In this document: in pieces, positions 28,987 through 33,139 of the stretch
Layout: the number at the start of each line of letters is the position of its first letter
How positions within the stretch are numbered: position 1 is the stretch's first letter
Origin: Richelia intracellularis HH01
GTDB taxonomy: Bacteria; Cyanobacteriota; Cyanobacteriia; Cyanobacteriales; Nostocaceae
NCBI RefSeq assembly: GCF_000350105.1
Contig: NZ_CAIY01000036.1
Location: 1 to 33,139 of the forward strand
DNA length: 33,139 bases
Direction of reading: 5' to 3'
Program-made: the position numbers and the translations under genes
Notes under the pieces: model-generated
Seen by the model: only the letters and a program-made list of their open reading frames with translations
Database searches by the model: none
Told to the model about the DNA's origin: nothing

Positions 28987-30369
28987 TTAGTCAAGCTTGT
29001 TAATAGTATTAAGAGCCATTTCTTCTATCATTTGATAGTTGATTTTACCCTTATCATTACGAGGAATGCTATCAACAATAATCCAATATTTAGGAATTTT
29101 ATATTTGCTAACTTTATCTTTAAGAGCTAATAGAATTTGTGTATGATCTTGTACATTTCTGCCTGGAACATAAATTGCTGTAACTGCTTGTCCCCAATAT
29201 TTATCTGAAATTCCAATAACACAAATATCCATAACTAAATGAGTTTCAAAAATTAACGATTCTATCTCTCTAGGATATACATTCTCACCACCTGTAATGA
29301 TTTTGTTGCTATTACGACCAACAACATGCAAATACCCTTCTTCATCAAAAAAGCCTAAGTCATCAACTGTAAGTGAACAATGATCAGAAGGACTAGTGTA
29401 ATAACCAAGGCATAAGGATTTAGATATAATATGAATATTTCCAGTTTTGTTTGTTCCTAATTGATTGCCAAAATCATCATAGATTGTCACTTTAGCATGT
29501 GGGAGAACTTGCCCATCATTTGTCTTTCCCTCAAGAAAATCATCTGGTTTGAGAGTGGCAATTTGTGATGCTGTCTCAGTCATTCCATAAGTAGGTGCAA
29601 GTCTAATTTTGTGATACCTTGCAGATTCTAGCAATTCATCCCAAGCAGGTGCACCACCTAAAAATACTATTTTGAATTTTGATAACCAATTCGTTGATGT
29701 AGATTTTTGTAGGAGTATATGTAGTTGAGTAGGAACTAAGGATAAACAAAATTCTGTAATATCTAAATCATTTATATGACCTGATGATAATTCTCTAAAA
29801 GAGGTAATTACAAATTGACCTCTTGTTATTAAAGAACGTATGAATTGCATTAAACCACTTATATGATAAATGGGTAAAACGCAAAAGGAATTTACCTGAT
29901 GTAGATTCAAATATGTTGTAAATCCCCTTACTGATGCCATTAGTGTTTCCCATGTATGGATGGTAAATTTGATTTTACCAGAAGAGCCACCTGTGGGGAT
30001 CATAATATGATTTGTACTATTTTCTTTATTATTATTATCTATTTTTTTATATCTTAAATTTAGAATTTTTGTTGATGCCCAAATAATATCTGGTTGTACC
30101 AATGTTAATACTTGTTTCCATTCTTCTTCTTGCCAATAAGGATTACATATAAACACTGGAAAGCCCACCGCACAAGCAGCAATAAAACCCGCTAAAAATC
30201 TAACTGATTCTGATTCAGCTAACAAGATTTTTGGCGGATTTAAGTCTTTCAAAGAGGTAGTTAATTGTAAATAATATTCCCAAGTGAATTGCTTTAGTTG
30301 CTGACTATCAATCCCAGTTAACCAGTTTACATTTTTGAGAGATTCTAAATGTGCTAAAAGTTCTACCAT
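28987..30369 (-). CDS. menE: o-Succinylbenzoate-CoA ligase (MenE)
   Basis: This 460-aa AMP-forming ligase has the P-loop-like A3 motif TGGSSGKIKF (126-135), the A5 motif YGMTETAS (261-268), the hinge region DLGFFDEEGYLHVVGR and the C-terminal catalytic lysine in NDKGKINY (K442). It converts o-succinylbenzoate to its CoA thioester in phylloquinone synthesis, the quinone cofactor of photosystem I. Its ATG overlaps the menC stop by 7 bp (ATGGTAG), so translation is probably coupled. An NNNKEN stretch at 112-117 is a probable loop expansion. The gene looks fully intact, and its identity is supported by the flanking menC and menA. Confidence 0.92.
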   Translation of the reverse strand: MVELLAHLESLKNVNWLTGIDSQQLKQFTWEYYLQLTTSLKDLNPPKILLAESESVRFLAGFIAACAVGFPVFICNPYWQEEEWKQVLTLVQPDIIWASTKILNLRYKKIDNNNKENSTNHIMIPTGGSSGKIKFTIHTWETLMASVRGFTTYLNLHQVNSFCVLPIYHISGLMQFIRSLITRGQFVITSFRELSSGHINDLDITEFCLSLVPTQLHILLQKSTSTNWLSKFKIVFLGGAPAWDELLESARYHKIRLAPTYGMTETASQIATLKPDDFLEGKTNDGQVLPHAKVTIYDDFGNQLGTNKTGNIHIISKSLCLGYYTSPSDHCSLTVDDLGFFDEEGYLHVVGRNSNKIITGGENVYPREIESLIFETHLVMDICVIGISDKYWGQAVTAIYVPGRNVQDHTQILLALKDKVSKYKIPKYWIIVDSIPRNDKGKINYQMIEEMALNTINKLD

Positions 30370-31322
30370 AGTTGTTGTGGATAATTTTCTTGATCTTCAG
30401 TAAACCAATGGTTAATGCCAAAGCCAACAGCCCTTGACTTAATTGTTAATTTACGTGCAAGTTCAAGTGCGGCCTGTCTGCCAATTGCTGTTTCCATAAC
30501 TGATGAGAATACAGCATCAATTTGATTTTGCTGACAAAATTGATGCAAATGAGAAGGATATCCAGCAATTCCTGGTTTAATAATGAAAAGACCCTGCCAA
30601 CCTTTTTCATAAGAATCTCTCAACTGGTCTAAGGTTGCCGCAGATTCATCTAAAGCAATCATAGTTTGATAATTAAGACTCAACCTCAAAATAGATTCAA
30701 ATTTGTCTGCCTTTAGGGGCTGTTCAAGAAATTCAATTATTGCAGATGATTGGGAAGAATTATTAATATAATCACAATTTTCTAGCCATAATTCTGCCTG
30801 CTCTTCACTCAAACCTCCATTAGCATCTAAACGCAATTTCGCTGAAGTAGGTAACTGTTGTATCAATTCATGAAGAATCTCTAACTCACTGATAATCGTC
30901 TTTACCCCTATTTTCCATTTAAAAGTTGTATATCCTCTATTCCAGAGGGTATTCCAAACATTAAGTACTTCCTCTCCACTGGGGAGCAAACCACAAAAAG
31001 AGAGAATATTATTCCTTTTTTCTTCTCCTTTCATGATCAAGGCTGATTCAAAACCAAACTGACAAGCTGGTAAAGTATTTGGGATTGAGTAAATATACTC
31101 TGCAGTAATTTCTTTTGGACTTTGTTGGCAAAAGTCCAAAGCTTGATCTAAAGTTTCAGAACCGAACCAACTAATAGGAGCAATTTCCCCCCAACTTACT
31201 CTATTCATAGTATCTCGAAGCTGAATAATTATACCTTCACGGAATTCCCAACTTCCATAACTAGTAATTATAGGAAAAATAAATTTTCTCCTGTAAGAGC
31301 GAAACTCAAATTGATAAACCAT
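30363..31322 (-). CDS. menC: o-Succinylbenzoate synthase (MenC)
   Basis: This 319-aa member of the enolase superfamily keeps the full catalytic set: KxK (K135, K137 in FKWKIG), metal ligands D166 (RLDANGG), E200 (EFLEQPL) and D225 (ALDES), and the second catalytic lysine K249 (FIIKPGIAGYP). It dehydrates SHCHC to o-succinylbenzoate. It lies 99 bp downstream of menA on the same strand and overlaps menE, forming a menA-menC-menE transcription unit. No lesion is visible. Confidence 0.92.
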   Translation of the reverse strand: MVYQFEFRSYRRKFIFPIITSYGSWEFREGIIIQLRDTMNRVSWGEIAPISWFGSETLDQALDFCQQSPKEITAEYIYSIPNTLPACQFGFESALIMKGEEKRNNILSFCGLLPSGEEVLNVWNTLWNRGYTTFKWKIGVKTIISELEILHELIQQLPTSAKLRLDANGGLSEEQAELWLENCDYINNSSQSSAIIEFLEQPLKADKFESILRLSLNYQTMIALDESAATLDQLRDSYEKGWQGLFIIKPGIAGYPSHLHQFCQQNQIDAVFSSVMETAIGRQAALELARKLTIKSRAVGFGINHWFTEDQENYPQQLW

Positions 31323-31421
31323 TAATTTATTAAGATAAATGGAAAAAGCAATAACTATTTTTTACTTTTTTGCTTATAAACCTACATTAGGTAAGATATA
31401 AAACCTAAAATCATAAATTTA

Positions 31422-32318
31422 CTAATTCAATAAAAAACCTACACCTATGAACAAACTGCTCCAAAAATTTAAAGCCACAGCAGTAAATTTACTGTTACTT
31501 ACTTTCTCTGGTAAATTATGATTTTCCCGCACATAAGTACATAATTTATAGGCAATAGGTAAGCTCAAAATATTCATTAATGTCCATATAGGAAAAAGTC
31601 CTATCAATATAAATACAAGATTACACCCATAAATGCTACCAACAATCCAAAACAATAACTGGGAACTCTTATAAGTTCCCAGACGGACAATTGGGGATAT
31701 TTTTCCTGCAGCAAAATCATCTTCTACCTGATGAAAGTGAGAGCAAAATAGAATTATACTAGTAGAAATACCAACAATAAACCCAGCAGCAAGACTAGTG
31801 AATGACCAACTTTGAGTTTGACTGTAGTATGCTGTCGTTACTCCAATGGCAAAAGAAAAAAAGCATAACAGTTCTCCTAAACCACGATATCCTAGGCGAA
31901 AGGGTGGACCTTGATAGATGTAGCCCAAAAGACAACATAGCGTAATCATCCCAACTATTGTTATGTCTTTTTGCCAAGTAGCAATTATTGTTATCCCTAG
32001 GAAACCTAAGACTAAAAAGATATTTCCCAACCAAAATATTAATCTTTTATTACTAGTTAAGTTTACTAGAGAATGGTGTTTATTTTTATCAATACCTGTT
32101 TCTGCATCAAAAACATCATTGCTAAAATTTTCCCATACTAATATAGAGATGACAGCAAAAAAAAGTTAAAAAAATTCTCAAATCAAACCTTTGTGTTTCT
32201 GCAAAAGCTATAGTAGTTCCAATCCAGTTCGGCATAATAGCTACACTATACATTGGTAGTTTGATAGCCCCAAACCATAATTTTTTTTAAGAGGTAAAAC
32301 TTGTTTTTTGTTTATCAT
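31422..32318 (-). pseudogene. menA: DHNA phytyltransferase menA with two homopolymer frameshifts
   Basis: The C-terminal two thirds (202 aa from a TTG at 32030) is open, with several membrane helices (GYIYQGPPFRLGYRGLGE is typical of UbiA-type MenA). The true N-terminus lies upstream: ATG at 32318 reads MINKKQVLPLKK, then a +1 shift at an A8 run (plus-strand 32281-32288, one A short) gives KLWFGAIKLPMYSVAIMPNW, and a T8 run (plus-strand 32157-32164, one T too many) must be shortened to continue FAVISILVWENFSNDVFDAE. The prenyl-diphosphate-binding NDxxD motif (NDVFD) lies after both shifts. The two indels compensate in frame, but a stop lies between them. MenA attaches the phytyl chain to DHNA in phylloquinone synthesis. 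As written, no functional protein would result. Confidence 0.88.
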
Positions 32319-32758
32319 TTACAATTGTTTATATACCCATTAGATTAAAAATAATTCGGAAGTAAGAAAAATATTTTTTTACTTCGGCAGCTATTTAATT
32401 TTAGTAGTAAATAGAACACTAATAGTCCTATTTGATTTGTTAAGCCCTACTCAGGGCATATAATTGCCTAAACTCCTATTTAACAGACTATTTATCGATA
32501 TCGGAAATTAAAAAATCAGATGAGATATCTACCAAAAACTCTGCATACTATTCAACAAGTACTTCTTCATTCCTATTTTCCATAAGTCTAACTAGCAAGT
32601 GATGTATATTCATTAGGGTTAGCTAATCTGGTAAAGCAGCATAGACTTCTAGGTTCTGCTGAAAAAGTACCAGTTTATGTTAACTGTAAAAATATGACCT
32701 TGATTTATCACTCTTTAGAAAGATAACTTCAAAAAAATTAACTAATTTGTTGAGATCC
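32319..32758. other. Divergent menA-menF spacer with relic
   Basis: Should contain the promoters of menA (-) and menF (+). Its right half contains a short protein-like relic (32520-32726). No clear palindrome or operator was seen. Confidence 0.5.
32520..32726 (+). pseudogene. Short gene relic just upstream of menF
   Basis: Two plus-strand frames look protein-like: MRYLPKTLHTIQQVLLHSYF up to TAA at 32583, and a 44-codon frame LASDVYSLGLANLVKQHRLL, GSAEKVPVYVN... to TAA at 32724. They may be successive parts of one decayed gene. There is a faint resemblance to the HxHxDH...GL..L region of metallo-beta-lactamase-fold hydrolases, with the histidines lost, but this is a guess. Confidence 0.25.
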
Positions 32759-33139
32759 ATGACAGTTTCACAATATGCTAATGATTTTTTTGTATACCAT
32801 AAAGAGCTATGCCAGTTTTTGTTATCTATTAAGAAGAATTGTCAAGAAAATAATTCTACGAAAATTGCCAGTATTTATTTGGAAATTGACTTAGTAGATC
32901 CCCTAGTATTATTTTCTAGAATTCTGAAAGTAAATCAGCTTAATTTTTATTGGGAGAATAAAGCTAATCAGGAATCAATTGTCGCTATTGATGCTGTTAT
33001 TAATAAAGAACTATCTGGAGTAGAAAGATTTATTAGTGCAGAAAAATTTATAAAAAATGTATAGATAGTATTAATATATTTTCTCCGGGAAATCTATCAA
33101 GAAGTCGCCCTTATTTCTTATGCAGTTTTAGTTTTTTTT
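32759..33139 (+). pseudogene. menF: Isochorismate synthase menF, N-terminal part with frameshift, cut by window end
   Basis: The ATG at 32759 starts MTVSQYANDFF. The frame contains SIYLEIDLVDPLVLFSRI and LNFYWENK...AIDAV, typical of the N-terminal domain of cyanobacterial isochorismate synthase, and stops at 33061 after KFIKNV. If one A is added to the A6 run at 33052-33057, the reading continues KKCIDSINIFSPGN and reaches YFLCSFSFF at the window edge, matching the family's FFCSFTFF segment. The catalytic chorismate-binding domain lies outside the window. The enzyme converts chorismate to isochorismate, the first step to phylloquinone. The gene diverges from the menA-menC-menE unit. Whether the rest is intact cannot be seen here. 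Confidence 0.8.

Noticed and set aside
1..33139. tRNA, rRNA, tmRNA, CRISPR arrays
   Set aside because: No T-loop consensus, rRNA segment or spaced direct repeats were recognised on either strand.

Overview
The window looks like part of the chromosome of a reduced, AT-rich cyanobacterium, probably heterocyst-forming (Nostocales). The evidence is a linked fbp - zwf - opcA block, a phylloquinone (vitamin K1) biosynthesis cluster, a retinal-forming carotenoid oxygenase, an RRM-type RNA-binding protein, an RqcH/NFACT protein and a cyanobacterial folate-biopterin transporter. G+C is about one third by eye. Intact genes cover only about half of the 33 kb. The rest is long AT-rich spacers, gene relics and a transposase stub, and I saw no HIP1 octamer (GCGATCGC). 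This fits a host-associated lineage in genome decay, such as a Richelia-like symbiont. The species assignment is inference and needs a database search.

Layout, left to right. 0.5-4.1 kb: a radical-SAM activase-like protein (+), pterin-4a-carbinolamine dehydratase (-) and RqcH (-). 4.1-6.6 kb: gene-poor, with the 5' part of an IS5-type transposase. 6.6-7.5 kb: an unknown 135-aa protein (+) and an RRM protein (-), convergent across a perfect hairpin. 7.5-9.7 kb: gene-poor with several perfect palindromes. 9.7-13.4 kb: a cyclophilin lipoprotein, a ketoacyl synthase pseudogene and an FBT-family transporter. 13.8-17 kb: an apocarotenoid oxygenase broken by one missing T, and TldD (-). 18.2-22.9 kb: fbp, zwf and opcA, the entry to the oxidative pentose phosphate pathway, with no recognisable tal in the 616-bp fbp-zwf gap. 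25.2-28.1 kb: a second TldD followed by a TldE/PmbA partner. 29-33.1 kb: menE, menC and menA (all -) and, divergently, menF (+, cut by the window edge).

The most striking observation is a pattern. Carotenoid oxygenase, menA (twice) and menF are well preserved except for single-base length changes in A/T homopolymers (T7, A8, T8, A6). Correcting each tract restores the family-like protein, including all four iron-ligand histidines of the oxygenase. The ketoacyl synthase pseudogene, in contrast, has classic multi-lesion decay. The homopolymer lesions could be assembly errors, very young pseudogenes, or genes rescued by polymerase slippage as described in AT-rich insect endosymbionts. Because menA and menF are needed for phylloquinone while menC and menE are intact, the distinction matters. 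Other points of interest are three TldD/TldE proteins in 12 kb without a visible peptide substrate, and a set of unrelated perfect palindromes, three of them in a divergent spacer where no known gene ends.
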